A DNA stretch of 64,000 bases from contig NZ_CP109787.1 of the NCBI RefSeq assembly GCF_025857195.1, forward strand, positions 2,235,501 through 2,299,500, in the 5' to 3' direction. Below, in pieces: positions 35,859 to 44,642 of this stretch. Origin of the DNA: Leisingera thetidis (GTDB taxonomy: Bacteria; Pseudomonadota; Alphaproteobacteria; Rhodobacterales; Rhodobacteraceae). The notes under the pieces are model-generated. The model made no database searches. It saw nothing but the letters and a program-made list of their open reading frames with translations, and was not told the origin of the DNA. A program made the position numbers and the translations under genes. Each line of letters begins with the position of its first letter. Positions within the stretch are counted from its first letter, which is position 1.

Positions 35859-37226
35859 TTATTTGCTCAGCTTGGCGCCTGAAAATCCCGCGTTCTGCAC
35901 TTTGACCAGCGCAGCGGCCGCCGCGGCGGGCTGGCGGAACGGTCCGGCCAGCACCACCTTGTAAGGCTGCCCCTTGCGGCTGACGGTGCCAAGGCGCACC
36001 GGCAGCCCGGTGGCGGCAAGCCTGCGGGCGGCGGCTTTGGCCTGCCCCTCATCGCCAAAGGTTGCGGCACGGACATACCGCTGGGCCGCTGCCTGCTGCG
36101 GCGCCTCTGCGTCAGGCGCAGAGCGGGTGGACAGGTGCAGCCCGGACGGATGCGCCTCGGCCGGGCTGCGGCGGACGTTGCGCGGCAGCTTCACGGCGGG
36201 GCGGTCCAGCGGCAGCTGCACCAGGCGGCGCGGCACGCCGTTGGTCCAGATCTGCGCCATCTGCGCGTCGCCTTCCGGCGTGCGCAGCCCGCGCTGCGGA
36301 TTCAGACGGCCGTCTTCCCGCTCGACCCGCAGATAACCGGCCGGGGCCTGGGAAAAGCTGGTCACCACCGCGGGCCGCACCGTGCGCACCGCCCGTTTCG
36401 GGTTCAGCCGCCCATCGGTCCAGACCGGGCGGTAGCCCTGCGGAACCGTGAAACTGTTGCTGAGACGGCGGTCCTGGTAGATGTGGGTCTGCACCACACG
36501 GGTATTCGGGGTGAGCCGGACCGAGGACTGCGGCCCGATGTCCTGGCCGCCGAAGGTCACTGGCGAGGAGTCCTGCGGGCCGCAGCGCACACCTGGGGAA
36601 TTGGTGTATTGCCGGCTGATATCGGAGAGGCCGGCACAGGCGCTGTTGCCTGCCGGCTTCTGGGCGGCCGCAGCCGGTGCCGGGCCCGGTTTCGGAGCCG
36701 TGCGCACCACCTTCTTGGCGGCCGGCTTGGCGGCGGGTTTGGCCGCCGGGGCGGCCGCCGCCGGCGCAGTCCGGGCGCTGGTGGTTTGCGGTGTGCGGCG
36801 CGGCTTGGCCGTGGTGACCACCTTGGGGGCAGGGCTGGCCGCCGCCGGCGCTGTCTGGGCCGGAGCGGGCTGGGCCGGCGCCGGCTTGCCTGCCGCCGTC
36901 TGCGCGGGCTGCTGACTGGGCTCAAGCGTGATCAGTTCGGGCGCCGCGGCCCGCTGCTGCTGGCGGGTTGCGCCGGCCAGTTCGGTCGGTTGGTAGCCGC
37001 AAACCTGCTTGCGCGACCGGGTCACCCGCGGCACCCAGGTGATATTGCCGTCGATCCCTGCCCGGATATAGATGCAACCGCGGCTGTCGACAAATTGCCG
37101 CCCCTTGTAGGAGGCAGGCGGATACTCGGCGGGCGGACTGGTCGGGCGCAGGGTTTGTGCCTGTATACCTGCTGCGCCAGTTGTCCCCGCGATGATGGCC
37201 AGTGCAATAATTCTAGTTATTTTCAT
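35859..37226 (-). CDS. Exported SPOR-domain protein with Pro/Ala-rich linker
   Basis: A 455-aa protein with a signal peptide ('MKITRIIALAIIAGTTGAAGIQA'). Residues about 40-85 are a short conserved domain ('FVDSRGCIYIRAGIDGNITW', with two cysteines). A long low-complexity Ala/Pro/Lys linker follows (about 100-210), and the C-terminus (about 380-455) is a SPOR domain ('YVRAATFGDEGQAKAAARRL', 'YKVVLAGPF') that binds denuded peptidoglycan at division sites. The ATG at 37226 was chosen for its signal peptide. It is periplasmic and probably involved in cell division or envelope maintenance. Confidence 0.87.
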   Translation of the reverse strand: MKITRIIALAIIAGTTGAAGIQAQTLRPTSPPAEYPPASYKGRQFVDSRGCIYIRAGIDGNITWVPRVTRSRKQVCGYQPTELAGATRQQQRAAAPELITLEPSQQPAQTAAGKPAPAQPAPAQTAPAAASPAPKVVTTAKPRRTPQTTSARTAPAAAAPAAKPAAKPAAKKVVRTAPKPGPAPAAAAQKPAGNSACAGLSDISRQYTNSPGVRCGPQDSSPVTFGGQDIGPQSSVRLTPNTRVVQTHIYQDRRLSNSFTVPQGYRPVWTDGRLNPKRAVRTVRPAVVTSFSQAPAGYLRVEREDGRLNPQRGLRTPEGDAQMAQIWTNGVPRRLVQLPLDRPAVKLPRNVRRSPAEAHPSGLHLSTRSAPDAEAPQQAAAQRYVRAATFGDEGQAKAAARRLAATGLPVRLGTVSRKGQPYKVVLAGPFRQPAAAAAALVKVQNAGFSGAKLSK

Positions 37227-37407
37227 TCCTGAGCCCCACAAAATATGGCTGCAGGATGCCCGAAACTGGCCTGTGAGTAAAGATTCTGCGGCAACAATAA
37301 GGCCGTAACCGGGAAACTTTTGCGCAAATTGAAATTTTTTGGCACCTGTTCGGAGGTACCGCCGAAGGGACGCCAAGGCGTTCAGCACCGCCCTGGCGCC
37401 AAACGCA

Positions 37408-38040
37408 TTACTTGGTGCCGAACATCCGGTCGCCGGCATCGCCGAGCCCGGGCAGGATATAGCCCTTGTCGTTCAGCTGGCGGTCCAGCGAAGCCGTGAC
37501 AATCGGCACATCCGGGTGCGCTTCCTTCATCCGCTCGACGCCTTCGGGCGAGGCCAGCAGGCACAGGAAGCGGATATTGTTGGCGCCGGCCTCTTTCAGC
37601 AGGTCGATGGCGGCGGCGGAGCTGTTGCCGGTGGCCAGCATCGGATCGACGGCGATCACCAGCCGGTCCTTCAACCCTTCCGGTGCCTTGAAGTAATACT
37701 GCACCGGTTCCAGGGTTTCCTCGTCGCGGTAGAGGCCGACAAAGCCGACCCGGGCCGAGGGGATCAGCTCCAGCACCCCGTCCAGCATGCCGTTGCCCGC
37801 GCGCAGGATCGACACCAGCGCCAGCTTCTTGCCGGCCAGGATCGGCGCCTCCATCTCCTCTATCGGGGTTTCGATGTTGGTGGTGGTCAGCGGCATTTCG
37901 CGGGTGATTTCATAGGCCAGCAGCTGGGTGATCTCGCGCAGCAGGCGGCGGAAGCCCGCGGTGGACGTGCCCTTGTCCCGCATCAGGGTCAGCTTGTGCT
38001 GCACAAGCGGGTGATCAACAACGGTCAGGTGGTCGGTCAT
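37408..38040 (-). CDS. upp: Uracil phosphoribosyltransferase
   Basis: A 210-aa enzyme converting uracil and PRPP to UMP. The PRPP-binding loop '[21 protein letters not shown]' and the C-terminal uracil-binding '[18 protein letters not shown]' are typical, as is '[22 protein letters not shown]'. It is the last gene of the cdd-deoA-deoB-upp cluster. A 75-bp gap to deoB holds a dyad similar to the one before cdd, so it may also have its own promoter. Confidence 0.95.
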   Translation of the reverse strand: MTDHLTVVDHPLVQHKLTLMRDKGTSTAGFRRLLREITQLLAYEITREMPLTTTNIETPIEEMEAPILAGKKLALVSILRAGNGMLDGVLELIPSARVGFVGLYRDEETLEPVQYYFKAPEGLKDRLVIAVDPMLATGNSSAAAIDLLKEAGANNIRFLCLLASPEGVERMKEAHPDVPIVTASLDRQLNDKGYILPGLGDAGDRMFGTK

Positions 38041-38104
38041 GGGGCACTCCTCAGATTTGGTTGCAGCGCTTTTACGGGCTTGGCCGGGACAGGCAAGCGG
38101 GTTT

Positions 38105-38118
38105 TGACCAACAGGTCA
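38105..38118. promoter_or_regulatory. Operator-like dyad TGACCA-N2-AGGTCA upstream of upp
   Basis: The site lies 65 bp upstream of the upp start, extended by flanking T and A bases to a perfect TTTGACC-N4-GGTCAAA dyad (38103-38120), and overlaps the deoB stop codon. It fits the consensus TGAYCA-N2-WGGTCA shared with 41042-41055 upstream of cdd. The binding regulator is not encoded in the operon. Confidence 0.55.
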
Positions 38119-39327
38119 AAGAAAACTCTTGCCCGGACCTTCAGCCGGGACGTTCAAGTGGGCCGCAATGGAGGCGCCCACATCGGCGAATTTGACCTGC
38201 CCGATGGTGCCCGCGTCAAGCCCTGCGATCAGCACCGGCACCTGTTCGCGGGTATGGTCACTGCCGGGCCAGCTCGGGTCATTGCCGTGATCGGCGGTCA
38301 GCACCAGCATGTCGCCCTTGCGCAGCTTGGACAGCAGGCGGCCGGTTTCCCCGTCGAACCACTCCAGTGCGCGGGCATAGCCGGAAATGTCGCGGGTATG
38401 GCCGTACAGGCTGTCGAACTCGACGAAGTTGGCAAAGGTCAGGCTGCCCTCTTCAGCCGTGTCCACCGCATCAAACAGATGCTCCATCAGCTTGGCATCA
38501 GGACCTTTTTTCAGGGTGTCGATGCCGGACATTGAGAAGATGTCGCCGATCTTGCCGATGGCGTGAACCTTGCCGCCCGCCTCCCGCACCCAGTTGGTCA
38601 GCACCGGCGCGGGCGGGGCAATGGCATAGTCGCGGCGGTTGGCGGTGCGGGTGAAGCCCTGATCCGCCGAACCCAGGAAGGGGCGCGCAATGACCCGCCC
38701 CACCTTCATCGCGTGCAGGCGCGGGGCGATGGCCTCGCAGAGTTTCAGAAGACGGTCGAGGCCGAATGTCTCCTCATGCGCGGCGATCTGAAAAACGCTG
38801 TCGGCGGAGGTGTAGCAGATCGGCTGGCCGGTCCGGATGTGCTCGGCGCCCAGATCGTTGAGGATCACGGTGCCGGAGGCATGGCAATTACCCAGGATGC
38901 CGCCGGTGCCGGCCTGCTCCGCAACAAAAGCCGTCAACGCCTCCGGGAAGGAAGGCGCCTGATCGGGGAAGTAATGCCAGTCCCAGGGCACCGGCAGGCC
39001 CGCCAGCTCCCAATGGCCGGATGGCGTATCCTTGCCGCGGCTCAGTTCGCGGGCGCAGCCCCACAGGCCCTGCGGTTCGGTATCCAGCCCCGGGAACGGC
39101 ACCGAGGACGCCAGCCGCATCACCGCGCCAAGGCCGAGGCGCTCCAGGCTGGGCACCTGCAGCGGACCGCTCCTGCCCGCTTCGGCCTCCCCCGCGGCGC
39201 AGGCCTGGGCAATATGGGCCAGTGTGTTGGCGCCAAGGTCGGGCAGGTCGCCGTTGAAGAATTTCCCGGCATCCGGCGCGCCGCCGATACCAGCGGAGTC
39301 CATCACCACAAGGAAGGCACGGGGCAT
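38116..39327 (-). CDS. deoB: Phosphopentomutase
   Basis: A 403-aa alkaline-phosphatase-superfamily enzyme interconverting (deoxy)ribose 1- and 5-phosphates. Metal and catalytic motifs are 'LVVMDSAGIGGAPDA', 'PDLGANTLAHIA', 'SGHWELAG' and 'DMLVLTADHGNDPSWPGSDH'. The ATG overlaps the deoA stop by one base (TGATG), showing coupling. It works downstream of thymidine phosphorylase in nucleoside breakdown. Confidence 0.96.
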   Translation of the reverse strand: MPRAFLVVMDSAGIGGAPDAGKFFNGDLPDLGANTLAHIAQACAAGEAEAGRSGPLQVPSLERLGLGAVMRLASSVPFPGLDTEPQGLWGCARELSRGKDTPSGHWELAGLPVPWDWHYFPDQAPSFPEALTAFVAEQAGTGGILGNCHASGTVILNDLGAEHIRTGQPICYTSADSVFQIAAHEETFGLDRLLKLCEAIAPRLHAMKVGRVIARPFLGSADQGFTRTANRRDYAIAPPAPVLTNWVREAGGKVHAIGKIGDIFSMSGIDTLKKGPDAKLMEHLFDAVDTAEEGSLTFANFVEFDSLYGHTRDISGYARALEWFDGETGRLLSKLRKGDMLVLTADHGNDPSWPGSDHTREQVPVLIAGLDAGTIGQVKFADVGASIAAHLNVPAEGPGKSFL

Positions 39328-40631
39328 CAGGAGATCCTTTCGTGAACCAGCGGCGGCAGGGTGTCCGGCGCCTTGCCGATGGAGACGGCCGCGAGGAAGG
39401 CCGCCTCCGCCATCTCTGCCGCATCATCGCTGGCCGCGTGGATGCGGGCAAGCGTTTCCCCTGCCCCGACCTGCCGGCCCAGGCGGACGATGTCCGAGAT
39501 CCCGACTCCCGGGTGGATGCGGTCGCCTTCCACCATGCGGCCGCCGCCAAGGCTGACCACAGCCAGCCCGAGCGCTTCGCCGTTCATTGCGGAGACATGA
39601 CCCGCTAACGGCGCCTTGATCTCGCGGATGACTTCGGCACCGGGCAGATGATCCTGCCATTTGGCGGCAAAATCCGCAGGCCCGCCCAAGGCTGTTATCA
39701 TCCGGGCAAAACGCTCCGCCGCGCGGCCATCGGTGAGGGCGGCGGTGATCCTGAACGCGCCGTCGGAGGCATCCGCGGCCAATCCGGCGTGGGCCAGCAG
39801 CTCGCCGCCCAGCACCGCGCAGATCTCCGCCAGCGGGCCGGATGCGCTGCCGGTCAGCACCCGCATCACCTCTGCCACTTCCAGCGCGTTGCCCAGGGCG
39901 GGCGCCAGCGGCTGGTTCATGTCGGTGATCAGCGCCGAGGTCCGGCAGCCCGCCGCATTGGCGGTATCGCAGAGGGATTGCGCCAAAGCGCGCGCCTCAT
40001 CCGCCGTTTTCATGAAAGCACCGGAGCCGATCTTGACGTCCAGCACCAGCGCATCCGGGCTGGCGGCCAGCTTCTTGGACAGGATCGAGGCGGTGATCAG
40101 GTCGAGGCTTTCGACCGTCGCGGTTACATCGCGGATGGCATAAAGCCGCTTGTCCGCAGGTGCGATCTGCGCCGTGGCGCCGACAATGGCGCAGCCCATG
40201 TCCTGCATCATCCGGCGCATATGGTCTTCGCTGACTTGGGTGGAAACGCCGGGGATCGCCTCCAGCTTGTCCAGGGTGCCGCCGGTATGGCCCAGGCCGC
40301 GGCCCGAGATCATCGGCACATAGGCACCGCAGGCGGCCAGCGCCGGGGCCAGCAGCAGCGAGACGCAATCCCCCACCCCGCCGGTCGAATGCTTGTCCAG
40401 CACCGGCCCGTCCAGATCCCATTTCAGCACATCGCCGGTGTCGCGCATCGCCAGCGTCAGCGCGCGGCGGCCCTCAACGCTGAGGCCCCGCAGGCAGACG
40501 GCCATGGCAAAGGCCCCGGCCTGTGCATCGGAAACCGCGCCGCTGGCGAGCCCTTCGGCAAACCAGCGCAGATCCGCCTCGCCGGGGGTTTCTCCGCGCC
40601 GGAGCTTGGCGATGATGGCGCGGGCGTCCAT
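39327..40631 (-). CDS. deoA: Thymidine phosphorylase
   Basis: A 434-aa enzyme splitting thymidine and phosphate into thymine and deoxyribose 1-phosphate. 'VLDKHSTGGVGDCVSLLLAP' is the phosphate-binding signature, with 'ISGRGLGHTGGTLDKLEAIPG' and 'LVLDVKIGSGAFMKT' (the catalytic-site Lys and Ser region). Coupled by one-base overlaps to cdd upstream and deoB downstream. Confidence 0.96.
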   Translation of the reverse strand: MDARAIIAKLRRGETPGEADLRWFAEGLASGAVSDAQAGAFAMAVCLRGLSVEGRRALTLAMRDTGDVLKWDLDGPVLDKHSTGGVGDCVSLLLAPALAACGAYVPMISGRGLGHTGGTLDKLEAIPGVSTQVSEDHMRRMMQDMGCAIVGATAQIAPADKRLYAIRDVTATVESLDLITASILSKKLAASPDALVLDVKIGSGAFMKTADEARALAQSLCDTANAAGCRTSALITDMNQPLAPALGNALEVAEVMRVLTGSASGPLAEICAVLGGELLAHAGLAADASDGAFRITAALTDGRAAERFARMITALGGPADFAAKWQDHLPGAEVIREIKAPLAGHVSAMNGEALGLAVVSLGGGRMVEGDRIHPGVGISDIVRLGRQVGAGETLARIHAASDDAAEMAEAAFLAAVSIGKAPDTLPPLVHERIS

Positions 40632-41023
40632 CAGCTGCGCTCCATATAGTCCGCGTCAAAGGCGCCCGGCAGCAGGTCGCCGATGGTTGTTTCCGTCTCT
40701 GCACCATCGGTTGTGGCCATGGTCACCTTGACCTCGCCGCCGCCAAACTCCTTGAGCTTCTGACGGCAGCCGCCGCAGGGCGGGACCGGCGAGGGGCAGT
40801 CGGCGATCACATAGACTTCCGCCAGTTCGGTCTCGCCCGCCGCCACCATCGCGGCAATGGCGCCGGCCTCGGCGCAGGTGCCCTCCGGGTAGGCGACGTT
40901 TTCGACATTGCAGCCCACGTAAATCTGGCCGGAGGCGGAGCGGACAGCGGCGCCGACCTTGAAGTTTGAGTAAGGCGCGTGGGCGTTTTCACGGACGGCA
41001 GCGGCGGCGGTTTTCAGGCTCAT
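40631..41023 (-). CDS. cdd: Cytidine deaminase
   Basis: A 130-aa zinc enzyme deaminating cytidine and deoxycytidine. 'NVENVAYPEGTCAEAGAIAAMV' contains the Cys-Ala-Glu zinc/catalytic motif and 'SPVPPCGGCRQKLKEFGG' the second Cys pair. 'APYSNFKVGAAV' is the substrate loop. It is the first gene of the operon, so the operator-like dyad 19 bp upstream probably controls the whole set. Confidence 0.95.
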   Translation of the reverse strand: MSLKTAAAAVRENAHAPYSNFKVGAAVRSASGQIYVGCNVENVAYPEGTCAEAGAIAAMVAAGETELAEVYVIADCPSPVPPCGGCRQKLKEFGGGEVKVTMATTDGAETETTIGDLLPGAFDADYMERS

Positions 41024-41041
41024 GTGCGTTTTTCCGGTTTT

Positions 41042-41055
41042 TGATCATCTGGTCA
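41042..41055. promoter_or_regulatory. Operator-like dyad TGATCA-N2-TGGTCA upstream of cdd
   Basis: Imperfect dyad 18 bp upstream of the cdd start codon. It shares the pattern TGAYCA-N2-WGGTCA with the site upstream of upp in the same cluster. Its closeness to the start fits repression by blocking transcription. The regulator is unknown; LacI-, GntR- or DeoR-type nucleoside repressors are candidates. Confidence 0.5.
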
Positions 41056-41618
41056 GAATGCTGCAGCCTAGCTGATATGCACGGGGCAGCGGAAGCCCCC
41101 GGGTGCAATTCCCTGGCGCTCTCCAGCCCCCCTGCCGCACACCTCCGGCAGTTCTCCACCGCGGCAGGCCACGGACGTTCAGTCCCGCACCGCCGGTGGC
41201 CAAGGGCAGCTGTTCTTTCAAGCGGCGGGCGGTGGTTTCCGCGCTGGCGGCACGACAAGCCGCCGCTGCCGTTCGGCAAATCCATCAGCACCTTCAGTCA
41301 GAATGCGGATTGTGCCGGAGTTTGTGCCATTGCCATGCGCAACCGCAGCAGCAGGATCCGGCCGAAAGCACAACAACACGCAGACCGCCTGCACGCGGCG
41401 TCCTTCCCTTTTTACCCCAAGCATTTGGGACAAAACGGAAAATCCCTTCGAAACTCTTTCGCAGGAATGTCCCGTTGAGCGTGCGGCGGCGATTTTTCAC
41501 TCCCTTTTCATTTTGCGCGAACTCAAGCCGCAGTGCAGGATTCATGCAAGAAACCGCCGCCCGTCCGCCACTGCGCCCATTTACGTCAGTTTGAGCTATG
41601 TTTCCGGCGAAAAAAATG

Positions 41619-41634
41619 GTTTAACACTAAACAA
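41619..41634 (+). promoter_or_regulatory. Box GTTTAACACTAAACAA upstream of maeB
   Basis: It lies 22 nt before the maeB ATG and resembles the box at 597-612 before mrpA (13 of 16 identical, all changes transitions). GTTTA and TAAAC form a dyad around ACAC. It may be an operator close to the start, or an A-rich leader element. Confidence 0.35.
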
Positions 41635-41656
41635 TATCGAATTTCAGGAGCGCCAG

Positions 41657-43930
41657 ATGTCCGATTCACAGAACCTGCGCCAAGCCGCACTCAACTATCA
41701 CGAGTTTCCCCGCCCCGGTAAGCTGGAGATCCGGGCGACCAAGCCGATGGCCAACGGGCGCGATCTGGCCCGCGCCTATTCGCCCGGCGTGGCGGAGGCC
41801 TGCATCGAGATCAAGGCGGATGAAGCCAATGCCGCCCGCTATACCTCGCGCGGGAATCTGGTTGCGGTTGTGACGAACGGCTCGGCGGTGCTGGGGCTGG
41901 GCAACATCGGCGCGCTGGCCTCCAAGCCGGTGATGGAGGGCAAGGCGGTCCTGTTCAAGAACTTCGCTGGCATCGACTGCTTTGACATCGAGGTCAATGA
42001 AAGCGACCCGGAGAAGCTGGCCGATATCGTCTGTTCGCTGGAGCCGACATTCGGCGCCATCAACCTCGAGGACATCAAGGCGCCGGATTGCTTTGTGGTG
42101 GAGAAGCTCTGCCGCGAGCGGATGAACATTCCGGTTTTCCACGACGACCAGCACGGCACCGCGATTGTGGTTGGTGCTGCCGCCAAGAACGCGCTGCATG
42201 TGGCCGGCAAGTCGTTTGAGGAGATCAAGATCGTCTCCACCGGCGGCGGCGCGGCGGGGATTGCCTGCCTCAACATGCTGCTGAAGCTGGGCGTGAAGCG
42301 CGAGAACATCTGGCTGTGCGACATTCACGGGCTGGTCTACGAGGGCCGCGAAGAAGACATGAACCCGCAAAAGGCCGCCTTTGCCCAGGCCTCGGACAAG
42401 CGCACGCTGGACGAGGTGATGGATGGCGCCGACCTGTTCCTGGGCCTGTCCGGCCCGAACGTGCTGAAGCCGGAGATGGTCAGCAAGATGGCCAAGCGGC
42501 CGATCATCTTTGCGCTCGCCAACCCGACGCCCGAAATCATGCCGGAGCAGGCCCGCAAGGTGGCGCCGGATGCGATCATCGCAACCGGGCGCAGCGATTT
42601 CCCCAATCAGGTCAACAACGTGCTGTGCTTCCCCTTCATCTTCCGCGGCGCGCTGGATGTGGGGGCGACCGAAATCAACGACCAGATGCAGATAGCCTGC
42701 GTCGACGGCATCGCCGAGCTGGCCCGCGCCACCACCAGTGCCGAGGCCGCCGCGGCCTACAAGGGCGAACAGCTGACCTTCGGGGCCGACTACCTGATCC
42801 CGAAGCCGTTCGACCCGCGGCTGGTGGCGGTGGTGTCCTCTGCGGTCGCCAAGGCAGCGATGGAAAGCGGGGTCGCCACCCGGCCGATCGAGGACATTGC
42901 CGCCTACAAACAAAAGCTGAACCAGACGGTGTTCAAGTCAGCATTGCTGATGCGGCCGGTGTTCGAGGCCGCCCGCGCCGCCGCCCGCCGCATCGTGTTT
43001 GCCGAGGGCGAGGACGAGCGGGTGCTGCGCGCCGCCCAGGCGATCCTGGAGGAAACCACCGAAACCCCGCTCCTGATCGGCCGCCCGGAAGTCATTGAAC
43101 GGCGCTGCGAGAAGCTGGGGCTGGATGTGCGGCCGGGGCGGGACTTCCAGCTGGTGAACCCGGAAAACGACCCGCGCTATTACGATTACTGGAACAGCTA
43201 CCACAAGGTGATGCAGCGCCGCGGGGTGACGCCGGATCTGGCCAAGGCGATCATGCGCACCAATACCACCGCCATCGGCGCCATCATGGTGCACCGCGGC
43301 GAGGCCGACAGCCTGATCTGCGGCACCTTCGGCGAGTACCGCTGGCATATGAACTATGTGCAGCAGGTGCTGGGCGGCAACAGCTATGCGCCGCACGGTG
43401 CCTTGTCGATGATGATCCTGGAGGACGGGCCGCTGTTCATCGCCGACACCCATGTGCGGATCGAGCCGACGCCCGCGCAGATCGCCGAAACGGTGATGGG
43501 CGCTGCCCGCCATGTGCGCCGCTTCGGGATCGAGCCGAAGATCGCGCTCTGCTCGCAGTCGCAGTTCGGCAATATCGCCTGCGACACCGGCAGCCGCCTG
43601 CGGGATGCGCTGGAGATCCTCGATGGCAAGCGCCGTGATTTTGCCTATGAGGGCGAGATGAACATCGACACCGCGCTGGATCCGGAGCTGCGCGAGCGGA
43701 TCTTCCCCAACTCGCGGCTGGAAGGCCCGGCCAACGTGCTGATCTTTGCCCATGCCGATGCCGCTTCGGGGGTGCGCAACATCCTCAAGATGCGGGCCGG
43801 CGGGCTGGAGGTGGGGCCGATCCTGATGGGCATGGGCAACCGCGCCCATATCGTGTCGCCCTCGATCACCGCGCGGGGGCTTTTGAACATGGCCGCCATT
43901 GCCGGAACCCCGGTGGCACACTACGGTTAA
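41657..43930 (+). CDS. maeB: NADP-dependent malic enzyme with phosphotransacetylase-like C-terminal domain
   Basis: A 757-aa enzyme. Residues 1 to about 425 are malic enzyme ('YTSRGNLVAVVTNGSAVLGLGNIG', 'PVFHDDQHGTAIVVGAA', NAD(P) site 'VSTGGGAAGIACLNML', 'IFALANPTPEI'). Residues about 430-757 resemble phosphotransacetylase ('RIVFAEGEDERVLRAAQAI') and act as an acetyl-CoA-responsive regulatory domain in known homologues. It makes pyruvate and NADPH from malate. CAGGAG precedes the ATG at 41657; the longer open frame upstream reads through non-coding sequence. Confidence 0.95.
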   Translation: MSDSQNLRQAALNYHEFPRPGKLEIRATKPMANGRDLARAYSPGVAEACIEIKADEANAARYTSRGNLVAVVTNGSAVLGLGNIGALASKPVMEGKAVLFKNFAGIDCFDIEVNESDPEKLADIVCSLEPTFGAINLEDIKAPDCFVVEKLCRERMNIPVFHDDQHGTAIVVGAAAKNALHVAGKSFEEIKIVSTGGGAAGIACLNMLLKLGVKRENIWLCDIHGLVYEGREEDMNPQKAAFAQASDKRTLDEVMDGADLFLGLSGPNVLKPEMVSKMAKRPIIFALANPTPEIMPEQARKVAPDAIIATGRSDFPNQVNNVLCFPFIFRGALDVGATEINDQMQIACVDGIAELARATTSAEAAAAYKGEQLTFGADYLIPKPFDPRLVAVVSSAVAKAAMESGVATRPIEDIAAYKQKLNQTVFKSALLMRPVFEAARAAARRIVFAEGEDERVLRAAQAILEETTETPLLIGRPEVIERRCEKLGLDVRPGRDFQLVNPENDPRYYDYWNSYHKVMQRRGVTPDLAKAIMRTNTTAIGAIMVHRGEADSLICGTFGEYRWHMNYVQQVLGGNSYAPHGALSMMILEDGPLFIADTHVRIEPTPAQIAETVMGAARHVRRFGIEPKIALCSQSQFGNIACDTGSRLRDALEILDGKRRDFAYEGEMNIDTALDPELRERIFPNSRLEGPANVLIFAHADAASGVRNILKMRAGGLEVGPILMGMGNRAHIVSPSITARGLLNMAAIAGTPVAHYG

Positions 43931-43988
43931 TCCCGGCGGCTTCCTTTGCTGGCCGCCCATCCAGGGAGGCCAGGAGAGGGAGGCCAGA

Positions 43989-44381
43989 ATGAAAGGGCAT
44001 TGCCATTGCGGCGCCGTGCATTGGGAGAGCCAGGCCGAGGCGGCCTGGAGCTGCTATTGCCATTGCGCCGACTGCCGCCGCATCTGCGCGGCACCTGTCA
44101 CCGCGTTTTTCGCCTTGCCGCATGAGGCGGTGGACTGGTCCGGCGCCAGTCCGAAGGTCTACAACTCTTCCGAGGGGGTCGACCGGCTGTTCTGCGGCGC
44201 CTGCGGCAGCCAGATGGCCTATCGAACCTCCCGGGACCGGGTCAACATCCACCTCTACACGGCAACGCTGGAATGCCCGGGCGACATGCCGCCGAAGTTT
44301 CATGTCTTCCACTCCGACCACGTGACCTGGCTCGAGCTGAAAGACACCCTGCCCCGCTACGCCAAATACTCCGGCGGGTGA
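43989..44381 (+). CDS. GFA (glutathione-dependent formaldehyde-activating/CENP-V) family protein
   Basis: A 130-aa zinc-binding protein. 'GHCHCGAVHW', 'CYCHCADCRRICAAP' and 'LFCGACGSQMAY' provide the cysteine pattern of GFA-type Mis18-like folds. Despite the family name, true formaldehyde activity is not shown for most members. GGGAGGCC precedes the ATG. It follows maeB in the same direction by 58 bp. Confidence 0.87.
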   Translation: MKGHCHCGAVHWESQAEAAWSCYCHCADCRRICAAPVTAFFALPHEAVDWSGASPKVYNSSEGVDRLFCGACGSQMAYRTSRDRVNIHLYTATLECPGDMPPKFHVFHSDHVTWLELKDTLPRYAKYSGG

Positions 44382-44414
44382 TTCCCCGCGGGTCCCGGGC
44401 TTGAGGCATCATGG

Positions 44415-44495
44415 TTTGCAGTTTTGCAATTCCTGCAGGGATTTCCTGAACAATCTGCGGCAAAGGGCTGTTTGCAAAGCGGCTTGGCTGCAAAT
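44415..44495 (+). promoter_or_regulatory. Cluster of TTTGCA/TTTGCAAA motifs upstream of prpE
   Basis: TTTGCA (44415-44420), TTTGCAA (44423-44429), a perfect TTTGCAAA (44471-44478) and CTGCAAAT (44488-44495) lie 150-230 bp before the prpE start. From memory, the short-chain acyl-CoA regulator PccR of Rhodobacter sphaeroides binds paired TTTGCAAA sites, so a PccR/ScfR-type regulator may control prpE here. The spacing does not match exactly. Confidence 0.45.
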
Positions 44496-44642
44496 CGTGT
44501 GCGGCGTGTAAATTCTGTAAATTACCCCCGAATTCCTGCCTGAAACCTGTAAACTTCTTGACGAACCTTGGCTGCAGACGCCGGGAAACTTGCCCGTTTG
44601 CCAGTTTCTCGCCTACGCAGATGGCAGGAGGAGATAGACACC

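Larger units (their letters stand above)
41024..41656. other. 633-bp divergent intergenic region between cdd and maeB
   Basis: Apart from the cdd dyad and the maeB-proximal box, the middle 500 bp have no convincing gene; open frames here have poor codon usage and no RBS. The right third (41400-41650) is clearly AT-richer than the surroundings and holds a small CCAA-GCAT-TTGG hairpin (about 41417-41428). It may contain a long 5' leader for maeB or a small RNA, which I cannot show. Confidence 0.5.

Noticed and set aside
41103..41656. Small genes in the cdd/maeB gap
   Set aside because: Overlapping short frames without ribosome-binding site, codon bias or recognisable sequence.
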